Shown one piece after another: positions 50,794-58,824 of a stretch of DNA of 64,000 bases. A program made the translations under genes and the position numbers. Source of the DNA: Mycobacteriales bacterium (lineage in GTDB: Bacteria; Actinomycetota; Actinomycetes; DATLTS01); contig DATLTS010000015.1 in the NCBI GenBank assembly GCA_035533475.1, positions 1 to 64,000 of the forward strand. Reading direction: 5' to 3'. How positions within the stretch are numbered: position 1 is the first letter of the stretch; every line of letters starts with the position of its first letter. The notes below the pieces were generated by a model that saw only the letters and a list, made by a program, of their open reading frames with translations, did not search any database and was not told the DNA's origin.

Positions 50794-51891
50794 GTGACCG
50801 ACTTCGGACCTGGGGGGGCGCCGTTCACCGACCCCCCCGCGGAGGCACCTGCCGGCTCGCCGATGGCTGAGCGGATGCAGCAACTGCTCTCGCGTGCAGT
50901 CGAGGACCAGATCTCCGAGCAGCGCCAGTTGGCCGTCATCGTCGGCGAGATCCGCGGGTTGTTGGCCCGGCTGCCCGAGGAACTGCGGATCGCCGCCGGC
51001 GGGGCACTTATCCAGCAGACGCAGCAGACCCAGCAGGCCGTCGCGGCGGTAGCGGCCGTCACCTCCCGGGTGGAGGAACTCGGCGGCCAACTCACCCACC
51101 TCGCGTCCGCCGACGCGGTGGCGCTGCTTGCCGCGCGGATCGACGAGCTCGGGGTTCGAGTCGACCGATTGGCCGGCGGCGAGCTCCTGACCGCTGTCCT
51201 CGACCGGCTCGACACCCTGTCCGGCAGATTCGACGGGGTCCACGGTCGACTGGAGGGAATCCCCGGCGAGGTCGCCGGGTCGGTGCGCAATGAATTCGGC
51301 CCGGTCCTCGACCGGCTCAGCCGGGTCCAGCGCGGGCTCGCCGACGGCGAGACCCGGATCGCGGCTCGGGTGGATGAGGCGGTCCTCGCCCTGGCTGACG
51401 CGCTGCTCCGCAGACGGTCCCGGCCGGCCGGCTCCGGCAAAGCCGCGGCGGAGCCGCCCGGGCCGGTCGAACTGCCGGTCGAACCGCCGGTCGAGCCGCC
51501 GGTGGTCGAACCGCCCGGGCCGGCCGAGCCTCAGGTGGCCGAACCTCCGGTGGTCGAACCGCCGGCCGAACCGCCCGTGGCCGAACCGCCCGGGCCGGCC
51601 GAACCGCCGGTGGCCGAACCCATCGATGCAGTGACACGCACCGACGAGCGTTTGCTCGACGACGCGGACGCCGACCCCGAACCGGCGCCGTTCACCGGTC
51701 ATCTGCTCCAGGACGAGCCGGCTGATGCCGCGCCCAGTCCGGAGTCGACCAGACACCCATGGTCCTACCCCGAGTCCGGTCCGGATTCTGTCGCGCCGCC
51801 GGTCAATGCGGCGCAAGCGGCGGCAGAGAGCCCGGCCGAGCAGTCGGACGAACCGCGCCGACGGCGGCCCTGGTGGCGTCCGGGGGACTGA
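50794..51891 (+). CDS. Coiled-coil protein with a Pro/Glu/Val repeat tail
   Basis: 365 residues from GTG 50794. Residues ~25-220 are helical with heptad patterning (RMQQLLSRAVEDQISEQRQL; RVEELGGQLTHLAS; RVDRLAGGELLTAVLDRLD). From ~225 to 275 come imperfect repeats of EPPVVEPPGPAEPPVAEPP, encoded by GC-rich direct repeats at about 51450-51620. The end is basic, RRRRPWWRPGD. No signal peptide or membrane segment. Possibly a scaffold; family unknown. Confidence 0.65.
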   Translation: MTDFGPGGAPFTDPPAEAPAGSPMAERMQQLLSRAVEDQISEQRQLAVIVGEIRGLLARLPEELRIAAGGALIQQTQQTQQAVAAVAAVTSRVEELGGQLTHLASADAVALLAARIDELGVRVDRLAGGELLTAVLDRLDTLSGRFDGVHGRLEGIPGEVAGSVRNEFGPVLDRLSRVQRGLADGETRIAARVDEAVLALADALLRRRSRPAGSGKAAAEPPGPVELPVEPPVEPPVVEPPGPAEPQVAEPPVVEPPAEPPVAEPPGPAEPPVAEPIDAVTRTDERLLDDADADPEPAPFTGHLLQDEPADAAPSPESTRHPWSYPESGPDSVAPPVNAAQAAAESPAEQSDEPRRRRPWWRPGD

Positions 51892-52008
51892 CGGAAGGCC
51901 GCCGGAAGGCTGACGCAGAGGCAGGCGGACAGGTAGCCGGACAGGTAGGCCGGACAGGCCGCGGGCCGGACCGCCCCCGTGGCCGGCCTGGCCCGCAGCC
52001 TCGCGCGG

Positions 52009-52182
52009 TCAGGACTTGAACGCGTCCTTGACTTTCTCGCCGGCTTGCTTGAGGTTTCCGGCGACCTGGTCACCCTTGCCCTCTGCCTGCCACTGATCGT
52101 TGCCGGTGGCCTTGCCGACCTTGCGCTTCGCGTCGCCCTTGAGTTCCTGCGCCTTGTTCGAGAGCTTGTCGGCCGCGCCCAT
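52009..52182 (-). CDS. CsbD-family stress-response protein
   Basis: 57 residues, MGAADKLSNKAQELKGDAKR...GNDQWQAEGKGDQVAGN. The KxxQxxGxxKxxxGxxTxN pattern is CsbD-like, a general-stress protein family of unknown mechanism, very hydrophilic. GAGGAGA precedes ATG 52182. Confidence 0.9.
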   Translation of the reverse strand: MGAADKLSNKAQELKGDAKRKVGKATGNDQWQAEGKGDQVAGNLKQAGEKVKDAFKS

Positions 52183-52310
52183 CTCGTCTCCTCGGTTCGT
52201 GGTGCTTCCGCCACCTGGTTACTGCCCGCGGCGCGCCCGGCGAAACGGAACAATCGCGCGGTGGCGAGGGTTTCCCCCTCGCGAGGGCGGTCTGCCAGGC
52301 TGTCCCCAAA

Positions 52311-52336
52311 CGCTGTCTACGAACGCTGTCTACGAA
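52311..52336 (+). repeat. Two 13-bp tandem repeats just before moeZ
   Basis: CGCTGTCTACGAA occurs twice in tandem, 12 bp before the moeZ start, with its last bases running into the ribosome site GAGGTG. Confidence 0.7.
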
Positions 52337-52347
52337 CGAGGTGCATC

Positions 52348-53520
52348 GTGGCGTTGCCGCCGCTGGTCGAGCCGGCCGCAGACCTGACCACGGATGAGAT
52401 CCGGCGCTATTCCCGGCATCTGATCATTCCGGACGTCGCGATGGACGGTCAGAAGCGGCTCAAGCACGCCAGGGTGCTCGCGGTCGGGGCCGGGGGGCTC
52501 GGCTCGCCGACCCTCATGTACCTGGCGGCGGCCGGTGTCGGCACCCTGGGCGTCGTCGACTTCGACGTCGTGGACGAGTCGAACTTGCAGCGTCAGGTGA
52601 TCCACGGGCAGTCCGACATCGGGCGGTCAAAGGCCCAGTCGGCACGCGACTCGATCCGTGAGATCAACCCGCTGATCGACGTTGTCCTGCACGAGCAGCG
52701 GCTCGATTCCTCGAATGTCATGGAGATCTTCGCCGGCTACGACCTAATCGTCGACGGTACCGACAACTTCGCGACTCGCTACCTCGTGAACGACGCCTGC
52801 GTGCTGCTCGGGAAGCCTTACGTGTGGGGATCGATCTACCGGTTCGACGGGCAGGCGTCGGTGTTCTGGGCCGAGCATGGCCCGTGTTACCGCTGCCTCT
52901 ACCCGGAGCCGCCGCCGCCGGGGATGGTGCCCTCCTGCGCGGAAGGCGGCGTTCTGGGCGTGCTCTGCGCGTCGATCGGCTCGATCCAGACCACCGAAGC
53001 GATCAAGCTGCTCACCGGGATCGGCGAGCCCCTGGTGGGCCGGCTGATGATCTACGACGCGCTGGAGATGACCTACCGCACCCTGCGCGTGCGTAAGGAC
53101 CCGGAGTGCCCGTTGTGCGGGAAGAACCCGACGATCACGGAGCTGATCGACTACGACGCCTTCTGCGGCGTCGTGTCCGAGGAGGCGCAGCGCGCCGCGA
53201 GCGGATCGACGGTCACCGCGGCCGAGCTCAAGCAGATGTTCGACGACGGGGAGCGGTTCCTGCTCGTCGACGTCCGGGAGCCGGCCGAGTACGAGATCGT
53301 CCGGATCCCCGGGTCGGTGCTGATCCCCAAGGGCGAGCTCGCCGGTCGGCTCTCCGAGCTGCCGCAGGACCGGCCGGTGGTCCTGTACTGCAAGACCGGG
53401 GTGCGGTCCGCCGAGGCACTGGCCATGCTCAAATCCGCCGGCTTCGCCACGGCGACGCACGTGCAGGGTGGCGTCACGGCCTGGGCCCAGCAGGTGGATC
53501 GCAGCCTGCCGATCTACTAG
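52348..53520 (+). CDS. moeZ: Adenylyltransferase/sulfurtransferase MoeZ
   Basis: 390 residues from GTG 52348. E1-like domain: AVGAGGLGSPTLMYLAAAGVG (short AVGAGGLGSP), DFDVVDESNLQRQ, DGTDNFATRYLVND and the structural zinc pairs CYRC and CPLC. A C-terminal rhodanese domain has the persulfide Cys in VLYCKTGVRSAE. It adenylates and thiocarboxylates sulfur-carrier proteins such as MoaD and CysO (Rv3206c type). Confidence 0.94.
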   Translation: MALPPLVEPAADLTTDEIRRYSRHLIIPDVAMDGQKRLKHARVLAVGAGGLGSPTLMYLAAAGVGTLGVVDFDVVDESNLQRQVIHGQSDIGRSKAQSARDSIREINPLIDVVLHEQRLDSSNVMEIFAGYDLIVDGTDNFATRYLVNDACVLLGKPYVWGSIYRFDGQASVFWAEHGPCYRCLYPEPPPPGMVPSCAEGGVLGVLCASIGSIQTTEAIKLLTGIGEPLVGRLMIYDALEMTYRTLRVRKDPECPLCGKNPTITELIDYDAFCGVVSEEAQRAASGSTVTAAELKQMFDDGERFLLVDVREPAEYEIVRIPGSVLIPKGELAGRLSELPQDRPVVLYCKTGVRSAEALAMLKSAGFATATHVQGGVTAWAQQVDRSLPIY

Positions 53521-53524
53521 ACGC

Positions 53525-53755
53525 ATGAAGCTCGGACGGCGGCTGGCAACCCTCGACCGCGCCGTGTTCGGTGCCCCGCCCCCGTCCCGGCGATGGAGCC
53601 GCCGGGAGGCGCTGAACCGGCTCTGGGCGCCGGTCCTCGGCAGCGTGCTGCTCGGGATCTGGGCTGTGTTCGTTCATCCGCTGGTGGTGCTGCTAGCCGG
53701 TTGGGTGGTGGTGTCGGTGCTTGTCGCGGTGAAGGCCCGGGGCGATGAAGAATGA
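53525..53755 (+). CDS. Small membrane protein
   Basis: 76 residues. A basic N-terminus, then two adjoining hydrophobic helices (WAPVLGSVLLGIWAVFVHPL, VVLLAGWVVVSVLVAV). ATG 53525 is 4 nt after moeZ and its end overlaps the alkyltransferase-like gene by 11 nt, so all are cotranscribed. Function unknown. Confidence 0.6.
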   Translation: MKLGRRLATLDRAVFGAPPPSRRWSRREALNRLWAPVLGSVLLGIWAVFVHPLVVLLAGWVVVSVLVAVKARGDEE

Positions 53756-54128
53756 GCGATCGAGGATGAACGCTGACCGGTCGCGAACCGCCCTCGGCGA
53801 CTTTGCCTGCCACGTGCTCGACGTCGTCGATCTCATCCCGGCCGGGCGGGTGATGAGCTACCGGGATGTCGCGGACTACCTGGGGCGGGGGTCCGCCCGG
53901 GCCGTCGGTTCGGTGTTGGCTCGAAACGGCGCCGAGGTTTGCTGGCACCGGGTGGTCATGGCCGACGGCCGGCCGGCCCCGCACAAGGATGCCGAGCAGC
54001 TGCGCCGGTTGCGCGGCGACCGGACCCCTTTGACCGGTGACGGCCGTCGGGTCGACATGGCCCGCGCCCGCTGGGACGGGGCCGGTCCGGTTCGCCCGAC
54101 GGAGCGGCGGCCCCGGATGCGAGGCTGA
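53745..54128 (+). CDS. Alkyltransferase-like DNA damage protein (ATL)
   Basis: 127 residues. The C-terminal MGMT fold is clear (DLIPAGRVMSYRDVADYLGRG...RAVGSVLARN). The active-site PCHR of MGMT is replaced by a tryptophan motif, VCWHRVVM. This is the hallmark of alkyltransferase-like proteins, which bind O6-alkylguanine without repairing it and flag it for nucleotide excision repair. It corresponds to Rv3204. Confidence 0.88.
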   Translation: MKNERSRMNADRSRTALGDFACHVLDVVDLIPAGRVMSYRDVADYLGRGSARAVGSVLARNGAEVCWHRVVMADGRPAPHKDAEQLRRLRGDRTPLTGDGRRVDMARARWDGAGPVRPTERRPRMRG

Positions 54129-54132
54129 TCCG

Positions 54133-54525
54133 GTGACCGGAGACCGGAACGTGCTCGGCGGGCCCCTGGAACCGTGTGGCACGGACCCGGTGACCGGCTT
54201 CTACCGCGACGGCTGCTGCACCTCCGGGCCGGAGGACTTCGGAAGCCACACCGTGTGCGCCGTGCTGTCGAGCGAGTTTCTCGCCCACCAGCAGGAGACC
54301 GGGAACGACCTGATCACGCCGAGGCCCGAGTACCGGTTTCCCGGCCTGCGGCCAGGCGACCGTTGGTGCGTCGTAGCGACCCGCTGGCTGGAGGCCTACC
54401 AGGCCGGCGTCGCGGCGCCAGTGGTGCTGGCTGCAACCAACATCCGGGCGACGGACCTGGTGCCGCTGGAGATCCTGCGTCGGCACGCGGTCGACGTCCC
54501 TGCCGACCCCAGCTCGCTCGGCTGA
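54133..54525 (+). CDS. DUF2237 family protein
   Basis: 130 residues from GTG 54133. NVLGGPLEPCGTDPVTGFYRDGCC and TVCAVLSSEFLAHQQETGNDLITPRPEY are represented by GFYRDGCCTSG and GNDLITPRPEY; WCVVATRWLEAYQAG and ATN(I)RATDLVPLEIL complete the DUF2237 pattern. Function unknown; it starts 5 nt after the ATL gene. Confidence 0.88.
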   Translation: MTGDRNVLGGPLEPCGTDPVTGFYRDGCCTSGPEDFGSHTVCAVLSSEFLAHQQETGNDLITPRPEYRFPGLRPGDRWCVVATRWLEAYQAGVAAPVVLAATNIRATDLVPLEILRRHAVDVPADPSSLG

Positions 54526-54580
54526 CCCTGGCTGCCCCGCAACGCCGCCCCGGTGACCTGACCTCATCGAAGGGAGAGCC

Positions 54581-55117
54581 GTGTCCGCGTGTGCCGTCCT
54601 GCTTCGTGGCATCAACGTCGGCAGGCACAACCGGCTGTCGATGGGTGAGCTGCGCTCGGTACTCGAGGCGGTCGGCGCAAGAGCGGTGGGCACATACCTT
54701 CAGAGTGGGAATGCAGTCGTCGAAGCGGAGCCGAACGGACTGGCCGCCCGGATCGAGGACGAGCTGCGCCGTCGGCTCGGTCTCGAGGTCCGGGTGCTCG
54801 TGCGGACCGCAGCGGAGCTCGGGGCGGTCGTCAAGGCGAATCCCTTCCCCGGACGCGTCGCCACCCCGAAGCAGTTGCACGTGGCCTTCCTCGAGGCGCC
54901 GGCGCCTGCGGAGGTGGTGCGGGCGGTGGGGACGACCCACGGGGCCGACGAGTACGCGGTCGGGGATCGCGTGCTCTACCTGTCATTCGCGGCCACATCG
55001 CACGATTCGCCTCTTAACGAGGCCCTTCGCCGGCTCGGGGTCGTGATGACGGCTCGGAACTGGACGACGGTGACCCGGCTGCTGGAGCTCGCGGAAGGGA
55101 TCGCCGGCGGCCCCTGA
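54581..55117 (+). CDS. DUF1697 family protein
   Basis: 178 residues from GTG 54581. LLRGINVGRHNRLSMGELR, TYLQSGNAVVEAE, RTAAELGAVVKANPF and ARNWTTVTRLLELA match DUF1697, a two-domain alpha/beta family without a known function. Confidence 0.9.
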   Translation: MSACAVLLRGINVGRHNRLSMGELRSVLEAVGARAVGTYLQSGNAVVEAEPNGLAARIEDELRRRLGLEVRVLVRTAAELGAVVKANPFPGRVATPKQLHVAFLEAPAPAEVVRAVGTTHGADEYAVGDRVLYLSFAATSHDSPLNEALRRLGVVMTARNWTTVTRLLELAEGIAGGP

Positions 55118-55120
55118 GCT

Positions 55121-55423
55121 TCAGGCGCCGCGCAGCGGGCGGATCTCGGCGAGGGCGGGTGCCAGCCGGTCACGTTCGACTTCGAGGTCATACCGGCTCT
55201 GCAGGTTGATCCAGAACCGTTCCGAGGTGTCGAAGTAGCGGGCCAGCCGCAAGGCGGTATCGGCGCTGATCCGTCGCGTTCCGTGCACGATCTCGTTGAT
55301 CCGCCGAGGAGGGACGCCGATGGCGACGGCGAGCTTGTGCTGGGTGACTCCGAGGGGAGCGAGGTACTCCTCGGCGAGGACCTCGCCCGGATGAATGGGG
55401 GCGATCGACGTGCTGGCGCTCAT
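55121..55423 (-). CDS. higA: HigA-family antitoxin
   Basis: 100 residues. IHPGEVLAEEYLAPLGVTQHKLAVAIGVPPRRINEIVHGTRRIS spans the characteristic HigA helix-turn-helix; short landmarks are HPGEVLAEEYL and VPPRRINEIVHG. The toxin gene that should precede it is reduced to a fragment, so HigA may be an orphan with only regulatory activity. Confidence 0.9.
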   Translation of the reverse strand: MSASTSIAPIHPGEVLAEEYLAPLGVTQHKLAVAIGVPPRRINEIVHGTRRISADTALRLARYFDTSERFWINLQSRYDLEVERDRLAPALAEIRPLRGA

Positions 55424-55432
55424 GGGATCTCC

Positions 55433-55576
55433 TCAGTGGTAATCAACGATCTCGACGTCTTCTGCGCCGGCGGTGGTCCAGCGGAAGCAGATGCGCCACT
55501 GCTGGTTCACCCTGATGCCGTACTGGCCGGCTCGGTCGCCAGCCAGCTTCTCCAATCGGTTGCCCGGCGGGACCCT
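55433..55576 (-). pseudogene. higB: HigB toxin remnant (C-terminal half)
   Basis: The minus frame ends [33 protein letters not shown] and VEIVDYH, the conserved C-terminal half of RelE/HigB toxins, 9 nt before higA as expected. The N-terminal half is not recognisable in any frame upstream, where adnA begins on the other strand. The toxin is therefore probably truncated by a rearrangement. Confidence 0.7.
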
Positions 55577-55650
55577 GGTCTCGCAGCCGGCCGAAGGCGC
55601 CGAGCTGAGCGGTCGGCGGAATTGTCGTGGGCGCGTGGTCGAATGCCGGG

Positions 55651-58600
55651 ATGCAAAGCCCGAACGACCCCGCGGTCCGGCTGGTTCGGCCGCCTCCCGG
55701 CAGGCGGCGGGCCCCGCCGGTTCTCGACCGCGACCAGCAGGTGGTGGTCGACCATCACGGCGGCCCGCTGCTCGTCCTCGCCGGTCCGGGCACCGGGAAG
55801 ACGACCACCCTCGTTGAAGCCGTCGTCGAACGTGTGCATCGGGGCACGGCACCGGACCAGATCCTCGTTCTCACTTTCAGTCGTGCGGCAGCCGGCCAGC
55901 TGCGCGAGCGGATCGCGGCCCGGCTCGACGTCGTGTCCCGGCAACCGCTGGCGATGACCTTCCACGGCTATGCCTACGCGCTGTGCCGGCGGGAGGCACC
56001 CCGGCTCGGGCAACCGGCGCCGCGGTTGCTGAGCGGACCGGAGACCGACCTCACGTTCCGCCGGCTGCTCGCCGGCGAGGCCGAGGACGGGGGGCACGAC
56101 TGGCCGGTCGAGCTGCGGCCGGCGTTGCGGACCCGCGGATTCGCCCGCGAGCTGGCCGACCTCGTCGCCCGGGCTCGCGAGCGGGGGCTCGACGGCGCCG
56201 AGCTGGCATCGATGGGTGCTCGTGTCGGGCGCGTGGAGTGGATCGCGGTCGGCCGGTTCTGGCAGCGCGCGGCCGACGTGGCGGCGCTCGACCCGACCGG
56301 TCCGGCGCTCGACTACGCCGGCCTTGTCCGGCGCGCGGCCGACCTCCTCGAGGACCCCGAGATCGGCGGGGCCGAGCGGGGGGCCCGGCGCGCCGTCTTC
56401 GTCGACGAGTACCAGGACACCGATCCCGCCCAGGAAAGGCTGCTGGCAAGCCTGGCGGGTGGGGGCCGCGACCTTGTCGTAGTCGGCGACCCCGACCAGG
56501 CGATCTACGGCTTCCGGGGGGCGGACGTCGGCGGCCTGCTCGGATTTCCGGACCGGTTCCGTACCGTCGGCGGAGCCCCGGCGCCGGTCCGCGCGCTGAT
56601 GACCAGCCGCCGCTGCGCGGGTGACCTGCTCTCGGCTTCTCGTCGGCTGGCGGCCCGGCTGCCGGCCGCCCCCGGTCGCGGGCACCGGGCCCTCACCGCT
56701 GCCGCCGGCATCCCGGACGGCTCGGTCGAGGTCCTCCGCGCGGCCAGCCGGGCCCAGGAGGCAACCCTCGTCGCGGACACGCTGCGCCGGGCGCGTTTGG
56801 TCGACGGCGTGCCCTGGTCCCGGATGGCGGTTCTCGTGCGCTCGGCGGTGCGGAGCCTGCCCACCCTGCGTCGTGCGCTGGCCGCCGCGGGGGTCCCCAC
56901 GACCGTCGTGGGCGACGAGATCCCGTTGATCGGAGAGCCGGTGGTTCGCCACCTGCTGCTTCTGCTCCGCGCTGCGCTGGCGCCGGCCAGCCTCGACGAG
57001 GACATCGCGGTCGAGTTGCTCAGCGGACCACTGGGCCGCGGCGATCCGTTGGCCGTGCGGCGGTTGCGCCGCGCACTGCTGGCCGCAGAGCCACCGGGGG
57101 GCCGCCGGCGGCCGTCCGGCGACCTGCTGGTCGAGGCGATGCGCCCAGCCGGCGATCTCGGGCTCATCGACCCGTCGGTCGCCCGCCCGGCGCAACGGAT
57201 CGCCGATCTGATGACCGGCGCCCGCGCGGCCGCCGCCGGCGGGAACGCGGAGGACGTGCTCTGGGCGGTCTGGTCGGCATCCGGGCTCGCCGGCCGCTGG
57301 GAGCGCGCGGCCGTGGCCGGTGGCGCGACCGGCCGGCTGGCCGACCGGGCGCTCGACGCGGTCGTCGCACTGTTCGACGTGGCCGGGCGGTTCGTCGACC
57401 GGCTACCGGGGGCCGGGCCACTGGTGTTCCTCGACGACCTCGCCGCTCAGGAGATCCCGGCGGACACCCTCGCCGAGCGGGCGCCCGCCGACGACTCGGT
57501 TCGGCTGCTCTCCGCGCACCGGGCCAAGGGCCTCGAATGGGATGTGGTCGTGGTTGCCGGCGTGCAGGAGGGCAGCTGGCCGGACCAGCGGGTCACCGGC
57601 AGCCTGCTCGGCATCGCGGACCTCGTCGATGCCCTCGCCGACCGGCCGACGACGCCGGCGAGCGCCGCGGCCGCCGCGCTCGCCGAGGAGCGCCGGCTGT
57701 TCTACGTGGCGGTCACCCGGTCCCGGCGGCGCCTCGTGGTGACCGCGGTATCGAGCGACGAGGAGCAGGACGAGCGGCCGTCCCGGTTCCTCGACGAGCT
57801 CGTCGGCGAATCCCCGGCCGACCCGCCGGCGCGGGCGGCGCGGATGCTCTCGTTGCCGGCGCTCGTCGCGGAGCTGCGCGCGCACCTGCTCGACGGGTCG
57901 GTCCCCGAGCCGGTCCGCGCCGCCGCCGCGGTCGAGCTGGCCCGGCTGGCGGTCGCCGGCGTGCCGGGCGCGCACCCGGACGGCTGGTACGCCCTGACCG
58001 AGCTTTCCGACCCGGGCCCGATCACCGACCCGGACGCGCCCGTCGCGGTGAGCCCCTCCGCGGTCGAGGGTTTCGAGCGGTGCGCGCTGCGCTGGTTCCT
58101 GGAGCGGTCCGCTGGCGCGTCCAGCCCACCGGGGGCGGCGCAGACCGTCGGCAGCATCGTGCACGCGCTGGCCGCGATCGTCGGCGCCGCCGAGCTGAAC
58201 GGCGAGGCGGTCGACGAGGCCCAGCTCATCGGCCGCCTCGACGCGATCTGGCCCGGCCTCGACCTGGGGGGCGTCTGGTTCTCCCGCAAGCAGCGCGATG
58301 CCGCTGCACTGGCGCTCCGGAGGTTTCTCGGCTGGGCCGCGACCAACCCGCGGATGCTGGTGGCGGTCGAGCAGGGGTTCCGGGTCGAGTCCGGTCGGGC
58401 CGTGGTCTCCGGACGGGTCGACCGGCTCGAGCGGGACGACGCGGGGCGGGCAGTCGTGATCGACCTCAAGACCGGCAGCGCGCGGGTGGGGGAGGCGGTG
58501 TTGCCGACGAATCCGCAGCTCGGGGTCTACCAGCTGGCCGTTGCGCTGGGCGCGTTCGCCGACGTCGGGTTGGCCGAACCCGGCGGGGCCGCGCTGGTCC

Positions 58601-58824
58601 AGCTCGGCCGCGCCGCGAACAAGGCCGGGGCCCGGGAGCAGGCCCAGGTCGCGCTGGCCGACGCCGAGGACCCGGACTGGGCCGCCAGGTTGCTCGACCG
58701 CGTGGTGCTCGGGATGTCCGGGGCCGAGTTCCCGGCCACCGTCGGCGCGGACTGCCGCAACTGCCCGGTGCAGGGCAGCTGCCCGGCCCAGCCGTCCGGG
58801 CGCCAGGTCGGGACGGGGCGTTGA
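55651..58824 (+). CDS. adnA: AdnA-type helicase-nuclease subunit
   Basis: 1057 residues from ATG 55651 (GTG 55627 upstream). UvrD/Rep motor: Walker [12 protein letters not shown] (~45), [14 protein letters not shown] (~251), [33 protein letters not shown] and [11 protein letters not shown]-terminal RecB-like nuclease: GRVDRLE and VIDLKTGS. Cysteines in GFERCALRW and [11 protein letters not shown] form an iron-sulfur 'staple' as in AddB/AdnA. With AdnB it resects double-strand breaks. AdnA's counterpart is Rv3202c. Confidence 0.93.
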   Translation: MQSPNDPAVRLVRPPPGRRRAPPVLDRDQQVVVDHHGGPLLVLAGPGTGKTTTLVEAVVERVHRGTAPDQILVLTFSRAAAGQLRERIAARLDVVSRQPLAMTFHGYAYALCRREAPRLGQPAPRLLSGPETDLTFRRLLAGEAEDGGHDWPVELRPALRTRGFARELADLVARARERGLDGAELASMGARVGRVEWIAVGRFWQRAADVAALDPTGPALDYAGLVRRAADLLEDPEIGGAERGARRAVFVDEYQDTDPAQERLLASLAGGGRDLVVVGDPDQAIYGFRGADVGGLLGFPDRFRTVGGAPAPVRALMTSRRCAGDLLSASRRLAARLPAAPGRGHRALTAAAGIPDGSVEVLRAASRAQEATLVADTLRRARLVDGVPWSRMAVLVRSAVRSLPTLRRALAAAGVPTTVVGDEIPLIGEPVVRHLLLLLRAALAPASLDEDIAVELLSGPLGRGDPLAVRRLRRALLAAEPPGGRRRPSGDLLVEAMRPAGDLGLIDPSVARPAQRIADLMTGARAAAAGGNAEDVLWAVWSASGLAGRWERAAVAGGATGRLADRALDAVVALFDVAGRFVDRLPGAGPLVFLDDLAAQEIPADTLAERAPADDSVRLLSAHRAKGLEWDVVVVAGVQEGSWPDQRVTGSLLGIADLVDALADRPTTPASAAAAALAEERRLFYVAVTRSRRRLVVTAVSSDEEQDERPSRFLDELVGESPADPPARAARMLSLPALVAELRAHLLDGSVPEPVRAAAAVELARLAVAGVPGAHPDGWYALTELSDPGPITDPDAPVAVSPSAVEGFERCALRWFLERSAGASSPPGAAQTVGSIVHALAAIVGAAELNGEAVDEAQLIGRLDAIWPGLDLGGVWFSRKQRDAAALALRRFLGWAATNPRMLVAVEQGFRVESGRAVVSGRVDRLERDDAGRAVVIDLKTGSARVGEAVLPTNPQLGVYQLAVALGAFADVGLAEPGGAALVQLGRAANKAGAREQAQVALADAEDPDWAARLLDRVVLGMSGAEFPATVGADCRNCPVQGSCPAQPSGRQVGTGR

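Noticed and set aside
51450-51620. Possible CRISPR or regulatory repeat array
   Set aside because: The repeats are in frame and encode the Pro/Glu/Val tail of the coiled-coil protein.
57537-58820. N-terminal extension of AdnB inside adnA
   Set aside because: The upstream part is a frame-shifted reading of adnA. The AdnB family begins near [15 protein letters not shown], matching the TTGA overlap at 58821.
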